A stretch of 64,000 bases of DNA. It comes from Pseudomonadota bacterium. GTDB lineage: Bacteria; Desulfobacterota; Binatia; Binatales; Binataceae. A program made the translations under genes and the position numbers. How positions within the stretch are numbered: the stretch's first letter is position 1; each line of letters opens with the position of its first letter. The notes beneath the pieces were generated by a model. That model searched no databases. It was not told the origin of the DNA and saw only the letters and a program-made list of their open reading frames with translations. The stretch spans positions 1 to 64,000 of the forward strand of contig JAJPKA010000002.1 in NCBI GenBank assembly GCA_021323945.1, given 5' to 3'. Shown one piece after another: positions 13,070 through 21,516 of the stretch.

Positions 13070-13810
13070 CTACAGCGCCGGGTTGTCGCGCAGAAAGTTG
13101 ACGTAAACCAGACCGCCATCCAGCGCCACCACTTCGCCCGCCACCACCTTGGCCGCCGCCCGCCGATAGGTCACATACACCGTGCTCCCGGCCGCAATCC
13201 CCCCGCCGGCCAGCGCGATGAACAGTCCCGCCTGGTAGTCGACCGCGAAGTCCGTGCCCTCCAGGTAATGGGTCCCGCCGCCGCCCGTCGCGCTGTAGGC
13301 GTCAAAGCTGCCCGGCACGATATCCGGCTGCAGCACCACGATCGGCAGCCCGGTCGACGGCACCACGATGCTCGTCGTGTTCGGCACGAGCGTTCCCATC
13401 CCCACCGTGTGGTCGTCGATCGCAAAGCAGAGCTCGCCCAGGTTGGCGGCCGTCACCGAGCCGTCATTGTCCATCCCAAAGCAGCCGGCCACGACGCCCA
13501 CCGAAATCGCCCCGGCCGCCCCGGCCGCGATATTGCCGTAGGTCAGACCCGGCTGATTCAGCGCATTGACGCCCGGCGGCAGGATGCCGCCCGCGTAGAC
13601 GTACTCGCAGATGCCCAGCACGTTGAGCTTGCTCAGCGTCGCGCCCGACACCCGCGATTGCGCCGGCACCCCGTTGCCGTTGTTGTTGACCGCCACCATG
13701 CCGCCCACATAGATCGAGGTCGACGCCTCGACCGGAATCAGCCCGTAATGGTAGCGATTGCTGAAGCCCGGCCATTCCGGGGTGTTCCTGCTAGCCGTTA
13801 GTCCTGCCAT
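13070..13810 (-). CDS. Capsid decoration/cement-type protein
   Basis: 246 residues. It begins MAGLTASRNTPEWPGFSNRY; the Gly/Ala/Val-rich middle (LGICEYVYAGGILPPG, ISVGVVAGCFGMDNDG) resembles DUF2190-like head decoration proteins. Residues about 181-215 (YLEGTDFAVDYQAGLFIALAG, GSTVYVTY) are the same module type found in sheath and gp37. It lies between protease and major capsid genes, where Mu-like phages often place decoration proteins. Confidence 0.65.
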   Translation of the reverse strand: MAGLTASRNTPEWPGFSNRYHYGLIPVEASTSIYVGGMVAVNNNGNGVPAQSRVSGATLSKLNVLGICEYVYAGGILPPGVNALNQPGLTYGNIAAGAAGAISVGVVAGCFGMDNDGSVTAANLGELCFAIDDHTVGMGTLVPNTTSIVVPSTGLPIVVLQPDIVPGSFDAYSATGGGGTHYLEGTDFAVDYQAGLFIALAGGGIAAGSTVYVTYRRAAAKVVAGEVVALDGGLVYVNFLRDNPAL

Positions 13811-13811
13811 T

Positions 13812-15374
13812 TCATCCCTCGCTCGTCCCCGAATTACTGTCGTCGAGCATCAGCCGCGGCCGCGGAAATTTGAGCGTCCAGCGCTCCTTGTTCGCCGCGA
13901 ACTTCTCCAGCTGCTCCTTGCTCTCCAGCCCCAGATTCGCGCAGATCTCAAGCTCGCGCGGCGTCAGCGACGCCTCGCCCCGCGGCGGTTCCCCGATCCG
14001 CGCCGTGAAGGTGCCGTCCGCCCCCGCCTGGATAATCCGCGGCTGCGCCCCCAAAAACCGCTCGAAGCCTTTCGGATCCGAGCTGCAATAGGCAATCGCC
14101 CAGCTGCGCTGCGACGGAATCAATCGCCCCTCGCGAATCGCCGCATCCACCCGCTCGGTCGCGGCCGCCCGCGCCCGCTCGCTGCGCAGCGCGTCAATCT
14201 CCGCCGCCATCCTGACCACCATCGGATGGCTCGCCACCGCCTTCTCGATCTCGGCGGCCGCCACCGCCGGCCGGCGCGCCGCCGCTTCGCGCTTGCGCGC
14301 AAGCGCCCGCCGCCGCGCCATCGCCTCCTTCTCGCGCGCATGGCGCGCGGCCGTCTCGGCCCGCTCCTCCTCGCTCATGCAGTTGCGCATCTCCTCGGCA
14401 TGGCGCCGCGCCATCTGCTCCTCGTTCTCCTCATACGGAGCGCGCAGCTCTTTCTCCTCCTCGTCCTCGCCGCCCTCGGCCGCGCCGTCATCCTCGGCCT
14501 CCATGCGCATCGGCTCGTCGCCGTCATCGTCGTCGAGCAGCACCGAAGCCGCCCGCATCAGCTTGCCCGGGGTGGCCTCGGGACAGGCCTCTTCCAGCGC
14601 CGCAATCACCTCGCTCAGCGTCATCTTCTTCGCTTCCGTCTCTTCCGCCATGGTCTCAGCCGAAGCCTCCTCCCCAATCCCCAGTTTGCGGGCCGCCGCC
14701 CGAATCTTCGCCATCGCCCGCCGGCCGAACGGACTCTGCGGCGCCCGCGCCAGAGCATTGCGCACGTGCGCGGGATCGAGCTCGCCGTTCTTGTTCTTCA
14801 GGGGAAAATGGCGCTTCGAGCGCGGTACGGTCTTGCCCTCTTCGTCCTTGTGGCCGCCCGGCTCGATATAGGCAAACGCGGAATCGGGCAGATCATTTAT
14901 ATATTCGGTCGTCCATTCGGCCATCGTTTCCACCTTGCTCAGCGGCATCGTCAGCGCCGCCAGGCTCACCTCCGCCGCCGCCAGCGCCGGCAGATTGATC
15001 AGCGCCGGATTGTTGACCAGCGCCGCCCGCAGAATCCGCTCCACCCGGCCGTCCTGGTCGTGCTCAAAGACCGGCGAAATATAGCGATACTTCTTCTCCC
15101 GCAGCGCCGCCGCCGCCTCGCGCGTCCATTCCACCCGCGCCAGAATCGCGCCGCCCTTGACCTTGAACTCCTTCAGCCACCCCGCCGCCGGCGCCGGCCG
15201 CCCCTCCGGCGCGGCCAGATCCGTCGCGTGATCGTAGTCCACCACCAGCCCCGCCGGCGGCATCTTCGCCATGCTCGCCGCCACCACCCGCTCCGGATCC
15301 TCGTTGATGAACGGACCGCGCCCGTCCACCGCCGAAAATCGCCCCGCCGGCATCAGCTCAATCCACTCGCTCAT
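13812..15374 (-). CDS. Mu gpI-like head maturation protease/scaffold
   Basis: 520 residues from ATG 15374 (a purine-rich GGCGGGGCGGAAGG precedes it; an ATG at 15443 would add a non-conserved 23 residues). The N-terminal 135 residues match the gpI protease (GLVVDYDHATDL with the conserved His, AGWLKEF, YRYISPVFEHD, NNPALINLPAL). Residues about 165-240 contain an FAYIEPGGHKD...PRSKRHFP domain seen elsewhere as a stand-alone phage or genomic unit. The long acidic/basic coiled C-terminal part is typical of an internal scaffold removed during maturation. Confidence 0.85.
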   Translation of the reverse strand: MSEWIELMPAGRFSAVDGRGPFINEDPERVVAASMAKMPPAGLVVDYDHATDLAAPEGRPAPAAGWLKEFKVKGGAILARVEWTREAAAALREKKYRYISPVFEHDQDGRVERILRAALVNNPALINLPALAAAEVSLAALTMPLSKVETMAEWTTEYINDLPDSAFAYIEPGGHKDEEGKTVPRSKRHFPLKNKNGELDPAHVRNALARAPQSPFGRRAMAKIRAAARKLGIGEEASAETMAEETEAKKMTLSEVIAALEEACPEATPGKLMRAASVLLDDDDGDEPMRMEAEDDGAAEGGEDEEEKELRAPYEENEEQMARRHAEEMRNCMSEEERAETAARHAREKEAMARRRALARKREAAARRPAVAAAEIEKAVASHPMVVRMAAEIDALRSERARAAATERVDAAIREGRLIPSQRSWAIAYCSSDPKGFERFLGAQPRIIQAGADGTFTARIGEPPRGEASLTPRELEICANLGLESKEQLEKFAANKERWTLKFPRPRLMLDDSNSGTSEG

Positions 15375-15770
15375 CCCTTCCGCCCCGCCGTCAGGTCGAG
15401 TAGTCGCCATATCGCCGCTGACCGTCCGATCGCCTGAGGGCATTCGGCTGTTACCTCAACCGCTGCGCTGCCCACTGCTCGTTTTCTGTGCGAGTTAATA
15501 TTCGTCTGGCGATTGCCTGCGTTGCAGCAGTGAGCTTTTTTCTGGCAACTATCCTTGTGTGCAAATTGACCAATCGACAGAGGTGACGCCGTCACCCCCG
15601 AAGCGGGACCGAAGGAACCGGCCACCAGATTCGGCAAGTTAAGGAAGCGAAAAAAGGTTGGATACGAAAATGCTACGGGTCGCGGGATTGGTCAGCGAGG
15701 GTAGGGCGTCAACAGGTAGGCGTTACTGGAAAGAGCGCTGTTGCAAATCTCCTGGGTTAGTGAGGAGAAT
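15375..15770. promoter_or_regulatory. Upstream region of the late operon
   Basis: About 400 bases with no convincing gene. It contains a perfect dyad at 15,582-15,596 (GGTGACG-C-CGTCACC), suited to a dimeric regulator. The structural operon starts at the left side, so a late promoter should lie here. A possible 88-residue minus-strand frame shows no family and unusual composition and was not called. This is where portal, terminase and minor head genes would be expected in a Mu-like order. Confidence 0.4.
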
Positions 15771-16169
15771 TCAAGTGGAACCGGGATTTGTTTGCATAGA
15801 GCAAACTGCCTCGTAAACACGGGCTAGTTCTTTGACACTCAGCCTTTCGAGGTTTACGATTGGACGTCCGAGCACCTGGCCCGCCAATTCACAGAGTCGA
15901 TCGTTTGATCTGCGGTTCTTTGGCGCTCTGAGCCGTATGGCGTCGAGTATCTGTCGGGGCCACGGAGCATTGCGTGCCGGGTATCCTGAAGGTAATTCCG
16001 GTTGCCCTCCCTTGAACACTTTAACCACGCCATTTGTTCCGAGGTTGATCAGGTTATTGTCACCGCGGATCGTAATCTGTGGTACTTCAGGCTTACCCGC
16101 CGAGCGACCCCTCCGGAATTGGTCGGCCAATTGCCCTCTGACTCGCGTCAACTCTTTGTCAAGTTGCAT
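15771..16169 (-). CDS. Hypothetical phage protein
   Basis: 132 residues. MQLDKELTRVRGQL start; a beta-like ITIRGDNNLINLGTNGVVKVF; then a C-terminal helical domain (WPRQILDAIRLRAPKN, LCELAGQVLGRPIVNLERLS, VKELARVYEAV) resembling the short C-terminal domains of phage antirepressor or GemA-like regulators. It is downstream of the repressor and codirectional with it. A regulatory role is inference only. Confidence 0.55.
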   Translation of the reverse strand: MQLDKELTRVRGQLADQFRRGRSAGKPEVPQITIRGDNNLINLGTNGVVKVFKGGQPELPSGYPARNAPWPRQILDAIRLRAPKNRRSNDRLCELAGQVLGRPIVNLERLSVKELARVYEAVCSMQTNPGST

Positions 16170-16261
16170 TAACTGTTAGCTCTCTCCTGGCTGTGATCTT
16201 AACCGGTTGACGTTCAATGTCTACAGCTTTTTTCACAGCCTTCAGCAGGCGACAAAGAAGT

Positions 16262-16705
16262 TTAGAGAGCATGCCGGCGCAGTAACTCGAGAATCTTGGA
16301 GCGACGAACCTCGCTTTTACCCGAACGCCGGTAGTAGTCATACGCAGCAGCCACGATCTCAGCTCTTTGACGAGTTCGGCTTCGTGTCAGCTCTCCGCGA
16401 ATGGCTAGTGCACTATCGACATGCTCAAGTATGGAAGCGAGCAAATCGACGTCCAGTGACTCCTGGTTGATCTTCTCATCATCTCCGGTACGGGAACGTT
16501 TGGGACCGATGCCGAGATAAAGCCATTCGGGACAAAACCCAGTGGCATCGGCGATCTTTTTGACCGTTTGAAACTTCGGATTCTTAACGCGCTTGAGCCA
16601 GGCCGAGATAGTTGTCTGATCGACACCGCTGAGACGCTCCAGCTCTTTCTGGCCGCCTGCATGCTCAACCACCTCGCGCAAGCGCTCAATAAACCCGGAT
16701 TGCAC
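16262..16705 (-). CDS. CI-like XRE-family repressor
   Basis: 147 residues from GTG 16705. FIERLREVVEHAGGQKELERLSGVDQTTISAWLKRVKNPKFQTVKKIADATGF is the helix-turn-helix of Bacteriophage CI-type repressors, followed by PEWLYLGIGP, a common junction motif. The C-terminal half is a charged helical region with no S24 peptidase motif, so RecA-driven self-cleavage is not expected. The frame is open upstream to 16834, but that stretch looks like regulatory DNA. It is divergent from the plus-strand genes that begin at 17,013. Confidence 0.72.
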   Translation of the reverse strand: MQSGFIERLREVVEHAGGQKELERLSGVDQTTISAWLKRVKNPKFQTVKKIADATGFCPEWLYLGIGPKRSRTGDDEKINQESLDVDLLASILEHVDSALAIRGELTRSRTRQRAEIVAAAYDYYRRSGKSEVRRSKILELLRRHAL

Positions 16706-17012
16706 AAAAGCCCCGCTCTGCTTATTGGACCAACCGTTAACAAAAGGGCTTGACCCTGTACGCCAAAAGTCGTAGCCTGTTCCGTACAATTGCACTACAC
16801 TTCGCACAATACGCAAGGCGGCGGAAGAAGCCAACGATCCGAAAAAGACGGTCTCATGCCAGCGCCGGATCGACTACCGCCATGATATCCAATCGCACTT
16901 GGCAGCCTTTGTGAGGCTGTTTGCAGTGTTACAACCGATCGCTTTGAAGGCCATCGAGCGGGTTATTTCAGTTGCAGACGCGACAATGTGATTTGTAGGA
17001 AAGGAACGCGAA
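16706..17012. promoter_or_regulatory. Divergent control region between repressor and plus-strand genes
   Basis: About 300 bases separating the repressor from divergent plus-strand genes. It includes an inverted repeat TGTACG (16,757-16,762) and CGTACA (16,783-16,788) with a 20-base spacer, a candidate repressor operator. A clean -35/-10 pair was not identified on either strand. The role is inferred from the divergent layout. Confidence 0.4.
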
Positions 17013-17234
17013 ATGAGGCTCGAGCTCTGCCGTTCACATTTGGAAATTCTGCCTGAAGGCGAAGCCGATCTCGCTTATATCGAGGATACACTGGGACTGC
17101 GCAAGGCGGGTAATCAAATCCCGCTCATTCGGCTGGATTATTCTGGAAGACGTTTGCCGATCATTCGATTGGCGGCCGGGGGAGTTCGGACCGCGAGAAG
17201 CGGACAACGGAGAAGAAATGTCCCTGGGGCGTGA
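17013..17234 (+). CDS. Small hypothetical protein in prophage control region
   Basis: 73 residues, with AGGAA six bases before the ATG. MRLELCRSHLEILPEGEADLAYIEDTLGL start, IPLIRLDYSGRRLPIIRLA middle, and a basic Arg-rich end. No family was recognised. It is the first plus-strand gene divergent from the repressor, the position of ner/cro-like genes in Mu-like phages, but no clear HTH is visible. Confidence 0.45.
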   Translation: MRLELCRSHLEILPEGEADLAYIEDTLGLRKAGNQIPLIRLDYSGRRLPIIRLAAGGVRTARSGQRRRNVPGA

Positions 17235-17315
17235 GAAAATGTCAGTGCTGTAGCGACGCACTCAGTGCTCCTCCTTAGCTTTATCAGACAAGTACGTTGT
17301 TGGGAGGCAGAAAGC

Positions 17316-17495
17316 ATGCTGACTCTACATGATCGGGACGAAGTTGAGTGCCGCGGGAAGTCAATGGCAAGGGGAACAGCCCGCCTATTGGCGGCGAACT
17401 CGATTTTGGGATGTTCTCACCGTGGTCGGGCGTCTGACACAGCAACTAAATCGATGGTCGAGGGGGAAATAAACTCGGCGCAGGTTGTTGCTTGA
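17316..17495 (+). CDS. Small hypothetical protein in prophage control region
   Basis: 59 residues from ATG 17316, with GGGAGG nine bases upstream; an upstream start at 17265 is less supported. MLTLHDRDEVECRGKSMARGTARLL then ILGCSHRGRASDTATKS and EINSAQVVA. No family was recognised. It lies between another small gene and the Mor-family activator on the same strand. Confidence 0.4.
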   Translation: MLTLHDRDEVECRGKSMARGTARLLAANSILGCSHRGRASDTATKSMVEGEINSAQVVA

Positions 17496-17575
17496 GCCGA
17501 TTTTTCTGCGGCGGTCGAACTCAGCTTCAGGCGGAGGAAAACTGGTTCCGCAGTTTTCTCAAATAGGAGCGCACA

Positions 17576-18079
17576 GTGCAGTTCGCACAAAAGGACAAAC
17601 AGACAGCCGAGGCCAATATTGGCACCAGGTGCAATCAACAGCTTGACTCGCAGCGTCGGCCGCCCAGCCCGCAAGATCGGCGTTCCAAGAAAACGCTGCT
17701 GCAAACCTTGATCGATCTATTAGGCCGAAGCTGTGTTGAGAAACTCATCGCCCAATTTGGCGGAGCTCGAATCTGGGTGCCGGTCCGCAGCACGCCAGAG
17801 GGGAAGCTGGCGCAAGTGCTTGGTGCGGAGGCCGCTTCCGTGCTTTGCAGCCGGTTCGGGGGGGACTATCTCCAGGTCCCCAATACGTTGGTCGACGACA
17901 ACGTTTGTCTGAGGATTGCCGAATTGCACCGGCAGGGCTGCAAGATCAACGATATTGCACGGGCAGTCGGCCGCAGCCGTCGTACCGTTTTTCGCTTGCT
18001 TAGTAAAAAGATTACGGAGCTACGAAGACCTGCACGATCGATTAAGGACCCCAACGCGCCAAGAGACAACCAGAGTTGA
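17576..18079 (+). CDS. Mor-family transcription activator
   Basis: 167 residues, GTG start with AGGAG upstream. LLGRSCVEKLIAQFGGARIWVPV, LGAEAASVLCSRFGGDYLQVPN and a C-terminal HTH (NVCLRIAELHRQGCKINDIARAVGRSRRTVFRLL) match the Mor/C family that activates Mu middle and late promoters. The first 40 residues are a polar extension. Mu places Mor codirectional with late genes; here the late operon is on the opposite strand. It is the last prophage gene before the host CoA-transferase. Confidence 0.85.
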   Translation: MQFAQKDKQTAEANIGTRCNQQLDSQRRPPSPQDRRSKKTLLQTLIDLLGRSCVEKLIAQFGGARIWVPVRSTPEGKLAQVLGAEAASVLCSRFGGDYLQVPNTLVDDNVCLRIAELHRQGCKINDIARAVGRSRRTVFRLLSKKITELRRPARSIKDPNAPRDNQS

Positions 18080-18141
18080 GCGCTTCTCCCGCCCCATGAT
18101 CACTAAACCACTGCCGGCGAGACGAGTCGGCCCAACTGCTG

Positions 18142-19350
18142 TCAGCTGACTTTGCGGAGTAGCTCTTCGATCTCCAAATCACTGTACCCAAGCTCTTCAA
18201 GGATTTCCCGGGTATTTGCGCCGACGTCAGGCGCCGCTGAGGGTTGGCGCTTGGGCTCGCCGGTGATGAAGACGGGGCTGTTAACCGTTTCGATATGACC
18301 TGCGCGGGGGTGTTCCAAGCCGATGATAGCCTGGGCCGCACGCATCTGAGGGTCTCTGACGACGTCGTCAAGCTTCGGCAGGGGAGCCCACTTGATGTCA
18401 CCGAGTCTGAAGGCTGCGGCCCATTCTCCAAGATTGCGTGTTTCGAACTGGGATCGCAGAATTTCATAGAGTGCAGCCGCATTTGTTTCACGTGCAGAAT
18501 TGGTGCAAAAGAGCTCGTTGTGCGCAAGCTCCGGTAGACCGAGAATTTGGCATAGACGCGGAAACTCGTTGTCAGGATCAATCAAGACCAGCAGGAAGAG
18601 CTTGCCGTCCTGGGCTTGATAAGCGGCTGTCAGGGGGTTCGGCGGGTGACCGTCCCGGGTTCGCTCCGGAAATTCGGCATTCAGAAGCTTGGCTTGAATG
18701 TCACATGCGTTCGCCCAGGCGCCACTCGCCAGCAGGGAGGTGGTAACCCTGCCTCCGCGACCCGTACGCTCCCGGCGGTACAAACCCAGCATAATAGCTC
18801 CGAACATTGACATCGCGGTGGGATGGTCCCCCATCCCTGGACGAGGGGCACCGGGCGAGCCGTCGGTACCAGTCACGCTCATCATGAGGCCCGAACGAGC
18901 CCAATAGGCCAAAGCATCGAATGCCGGCGCGTCAGCATCAGGACCTTCATCTCCGTAACCTGTCAGGTGTGCATAGACTAGGCGGGGGTTGACCGGGGCG
19001 AGATCTTCCCAGGTGAGATGAAACTTTTCGAGAAGCACGCGTTGATAGTTGGTGAGAAACACGTCGGATGTGGCTACCAGCCGCATCAGAACCTCGCGGT
19101 GTTCGGCGCAAGCGAGATTGAGTGCAATACTCTTTTTGTTGCGGTTGGTTAGCTCCCAACACCAATCGAGATTACACTTCGCTACTCCCGGAAGCTTCGA
19201 GAACAGCCGCCACAAGTCACCACCTCCGGGCCGCTCTACCTTGATTACTTCAGCACCAAAATCTGACATTACCGTCGCGGCGGCGGGTCCGGCTACATAG
19301 GTTCCGCAATCGATCACACGGATGCCTGCAAGTACCCCTCGGTCGTTCAT
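18142..19350 (-). CDS. Family III (CaiB/BaiF) CoA-transferase
   Basis: 402 residues. The start is the second of two adjacent ATGs (19,350) behind GGAGGAG. GIRVIDCGTYVAGPAAATVMSDFGAEVIKVERP is the family N-terminus, NRNKKSIALNL follows, and GMGDHPTAM holds the conserved Asp175 that forms the acyl/CoA anhydride. The enzyme moves CoA between acyl donors and carboxylic acid acceptors in catabolic pathways. It is the first gene after the prophage, and the following minus-strand amidohydrolase lies upstream. Confidence 0.92.
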   Translation of the reverse strand: MNDRGVLAGIRVIDCGTYVAGPAAATVMSDFGAEVIKVERPGGGDLWRLFSKLPGVAKCNLDWCWELTNRNKKSIALNLACAEHREVLMRLVATSDVFLTNYQRVLLEKFHLTWEDLAPVNPRLVYAHLTGYGDEGPDADAPAFDALAYWARSGLMMSVTGTDGSPGAPRPGMGDHPTAMSMFGAIMLGLYRRERTGRGGRVTTSLLASGAWANACDIQAKLLNAEFPERTRDGHPPNPLTAAYQAQDGKLFLLVLIDPDNEFPRLCQILGLPELAHNELFCTNSARETNAAALYEILRSQFETRNLGEWAAAFRLGDIKWAPLPKLDDVVRDPQMRAAQAIIGLEHPRAGHIETVNSPVFITGEPKRQPSAAPDVGANTREILEELGYSDLEIEELLRKVS

Positions 19351-19448
19351 CATGCTCCTCCAACATCGTTGGTGCGAAAGATCGTCTATAAGAATTGGCG
19401 CAGGTAAGTCTTGTGAGTGCTCTCCTAAGGTCCGAAACCGCACACAGA

Positions 19449-20423
19449 TTAACTGTTCAGATTGAGGATGCGGCAGGCATTCTCGCAATAAATCAAGTGC
19501 CGCTCATCAGATCGCAGATCCATCTCATTGATAAATTGTATGGTCCGCTCCATGAAATTAGTACCCTCGATAAAATAATCAGTACCAAACACGATGTGCT
19601 CAAGTCCTACCAGTTTACGTGCACATTCAAAGGCAGACCGGTTACAACCAAGCGCAGTATCCACATAGAACCTGCGCATGGTTTCGCTGGGACGGCGGTT
19701 TGGTCGAGGGTAAGAGCCATAAAAGCCCGGTGAATCGAAGGCCAAATCGACGCGCGCGGCAAGATACGGCAGAGTCCCGCCCAGATGTGCAAGTACCACA
19801 TTCAGGTTTCGAAAATTCTCAAGCAGCCCGCAGCTCGCCAGCTTCCATGCTGATAAGGTCGTATCGAAGGGAAAAGAGAGTAAAGTCGGAGGTTGATCAT
19901 CCCGATAGGATGGTGAATTGGCCGGATGCATAAACACCGCAATGCCTCGGCGATTTGCTTCCTCCCAAAATGGTAGAAATTCGGGCTCGTTCAGGTAACG
20001 CCCAGCGATGTTGGAAGTGATAAGCACACCGACACATCCGAGCTCATCCAACGCCCGACTCATTTCACGCAGCATTGCAGCCGTGTCGTTAAACGGGAGA
20101 TGCGCCAGTGCTTTGAAACGCTCCGGATAACGCCGGCATGATGCTGCTAGCGCATCATTGACTAGTCGACACAGCTCGGGAGCATGTTCATCCACCCGGC
20201 TGTAGACTGGCGGGTTCGACAGGATTTCCGTATCGATGCCGGCTTGGTCGATTTGTTTGGCTCGTACCTCAGCGTCCCAAACCGGAAGTGGGGTGTTTGC
20301 CCATATCCAGTAGTTACGTCCGTCAACGCCCTCACGCAGCTCGATCGCGTCCGGATAAATCTGATGCATCACCTGCAGGAACTCGGCCGGGAAGGCGTGA
20401 CAATGAAAATCAATCTTACGCAT
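19449..20423 (-). CDS. Amidohydrolase_2 family protein (ACMSD-like)
   Basis: 324 residues from ATG 20423; a TTG three codons earlier is an alternative. Metal-binding elements: IDFHCHAFP (H7, H9), FMHPAN, VVLAHLGGTLPY and FGTDYF with the late Asp. This is the amidohydrolase_2 group, which includes 2-amino-3-carboxymuconate semialdehyde and other ring-cleavage-related decarboxylases or hydrolases. The substrate is unknown. It follows a glutathione transferase gene and precedes a CoA-transferase, consistent with a degradative operon. Confidence 0.88.
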   Translation of the reverse strand: MRKIDFHCHAFPAEFLQVMHQIYPDAIELREGVDGRNYWIWANTPLPVWDAEVRAKQIDQAGIDTEILSNPPVYSRVDEHAPELCRLVNDALAASCRRYPERFKALAHLPFNDTAAMLREMSRALDELGCVGVLITSNIAGRYLNEPEFLPFWEEANRRGIAVFMHPANSPSYRDDQPPTLLSFPFDTTLSAWKLASCGLLENFRNLNVVLAHLGGTLPYLAARVDLAFDSPGFYGSYPRPNRRPSETMRRFYVDTALGCNRSAFECARKLVGLEHIVFGTDYFIEGTNFMERTIQFINEMDLRSDERHLIYCENACRILNLNS

Positions 20424-20444
20424 AGGGTTCAATTGCGCACCAAC

Positions 20445-21095
20445 TCACCGACCGCTCCCCATCATTGCTTTCATCGCCTCGGCCATCTCAGCGAGAGCCT
20501 TTTTCACTGACGGACGTTGCTGGACCTTGTTCCACCAGCCTGCCAGCCGCGGCCGATGCTCGAGCGGGGCATTCGCGCCAAAGCCTGGTAGGAGATTGGT
20601 TACAAAGAAAATAGTTGGCGCCAAGGCGCAGTCAGCCAGTGTGAAATTTGGCCCGGTCGCGAAATTCCCCGGTTCCGCAAGCATTGACTCCAAGTGATCG
20701 AGCTGGGTCTGCAGCTCGGTCAATTTCTCATTCACCAGCTTCTCGTCCCGATTCTTGGGGTTCAGCTGCCCGAACAGAGCACGCAGCGGTGGGTCCAAAT
20801 AGAGATCATGAAAGCGAGTCAGAATGCGTACCGCAGCACGTGCCTCTGGACTTTTGGGAAGCAGTGCCGGGGTGGGGAACTTTTCCTCCAGATACTCGTT
20901 GATGATCTCCGATTCCGGAATAATCGTCCCATCCGCGTCAAGCACTGGAATTTTTCCGAGCGGGTTAATTTTCAAATATTCGGGCGACTTCAGTCCTCCG
21001 GGCGGACTAGTGATTTCAATCTGCGCGCCTTTTTCATAAACCACAATGCGCGATTTGGTGGCAAAGTTTGACAGATTCATATTGTAAAGCTTCAT
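20445..21095 (-). CDS. Glutathione S-transferase family protein
   Basis: 216 residues. The N-terminal thioredoxin-like domain (MKLYNMNLSNFATKSRIVVYEKG, then SPEYLKINPLGKIPVLDADG and the ESEIINEYLEEKFP glutathione-binding motif) is followed by an all-helical C-terminal domain with FTLADCALAPT. It should conjugate or isomerise electrophiles using glutathione. It lies 21 bases upstream of the amidohydrolase, probably in one transcript. Confidence 0.93.
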   Translation of the reverse strand: MKLYNMNLSNFATKSRIVVYEKGAQIEITSPPGGLKSPEYLKINPLGKIPVLDADGTIIPESEIINEYLEEKFPTPALLPKSPEARAAVRILTRFHDLYLDPPLRALFGQLNPKNRDEKLVNEKLTELQTQLDHLESMLAEPGNFATGPNFTLADCALAPTIFFVTNLLPGFGANAPLEHRPRLAGWWNKVQQRPSVKKALAEMAEAMKAMMGSGR

Positions 21096-21228
21096 TTCAG
21101 TAACTCCTCTGGTTCCGGCCTAAGAACAATCGCCCAGACGACCTGAGCCAATCTCGCTCTCATTCGCACGATATCGTCTGCCGATCAGCCTCGGAAAATC
21201 GCGATCGCCGCGAGCGAACACGCTCGAA

Positions 21229-21516
21229 CTAATTGCTGGAATCGGGAGTATGATTCATGCGGTCCAGATGCTCTGCAACGCGGTCAATCTCACGGGTCGC
21301 GTCTTCGACGGCCTTTTGAGCTTGTTCGGCTGCGCGTTGCGCTTGTTGTGCCGCCGCACGCGCTCGATTTGCCGCTGCCTCTGCTTGCTTGGCCTTCAGC
21401 TGAGCTCGTTCTGCTTCTAACTTGGCTTCACGAGCCTGCCTTGCTGACCCGCTGCAGGCTACGAACCCGATCCCGCTGGCCAACGCTAGGATAGCAGCGG
21501 AGAGCACGCTGGTCAT
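21229..21516 (-). CDS. Small Ala-rich coiled-coil lipoprotein
   Basis: 95 residues from ATG 21516. Signal sequence MTSVLSAAILALASGIGFVAC with a lipobox-like FVAC, then an Ala/Gln/Arg/Glu coiled coil (QAREAKLEAERAQLKAKQAE..., IDRVAEHLDRM). It resembles Lpp-type outer-membrane lipoproteins in shape. A -3 Phe in the lipobox is atypical, so lipidation is not certain. Confidence 0.7.
   Translation of the reverse strand: MTSVLSAAILALASGIGFVACSGSARQAREAKLEAERAQLKAKQAEAAANRARAAAQQAQRAAEQAQKAVEDATREIDRVAEHLDRMNHTPDSSN

Larger units (their letters stand above)
1..18141. mobile_element. Mu-like/P2-like prophage (partial, left end outside window)
   Basis: The block combines Mu-type head genes (gpI protease, gpT capsid, gp36, gp37) with P2-type contractile tail genes (sheath, tube, gpU, gpX, gpD), plus a CI-like repressor and a Mor-family activator. 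The right limit is set between the Mor gene end (18,079) and the end of the CoA-transferase gene (18,142). No flanking duplication or tRNA was recognised there. The left end is not in the window. Portal, terminase, minor head protein, tape measure and transposase or integrase are not seen, so the element may be defective or rearranged. Confidence 0.88.

Noticed and set aside
1-15374. Tailocin or gene transfer agent instead of prophage
   Set aside because: Capsid, protease, gp36 and gp37 argue against a tailocin. No GTA-specific gene was recognised; absence of packaging genes in this window alone does not prove a GTA.
15371-15637. 88-residue frame upstream of the protease
   Set aside because: No family, Cys/His/Asn scatter, and it overlaps the protease start; better explained as regulatory DNA.
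18080-18141. Attachment site or tRNA at the prophage end
   Set aside because: No tRNA-like fold or repeat to another end could be seen; the left end is outside the window.
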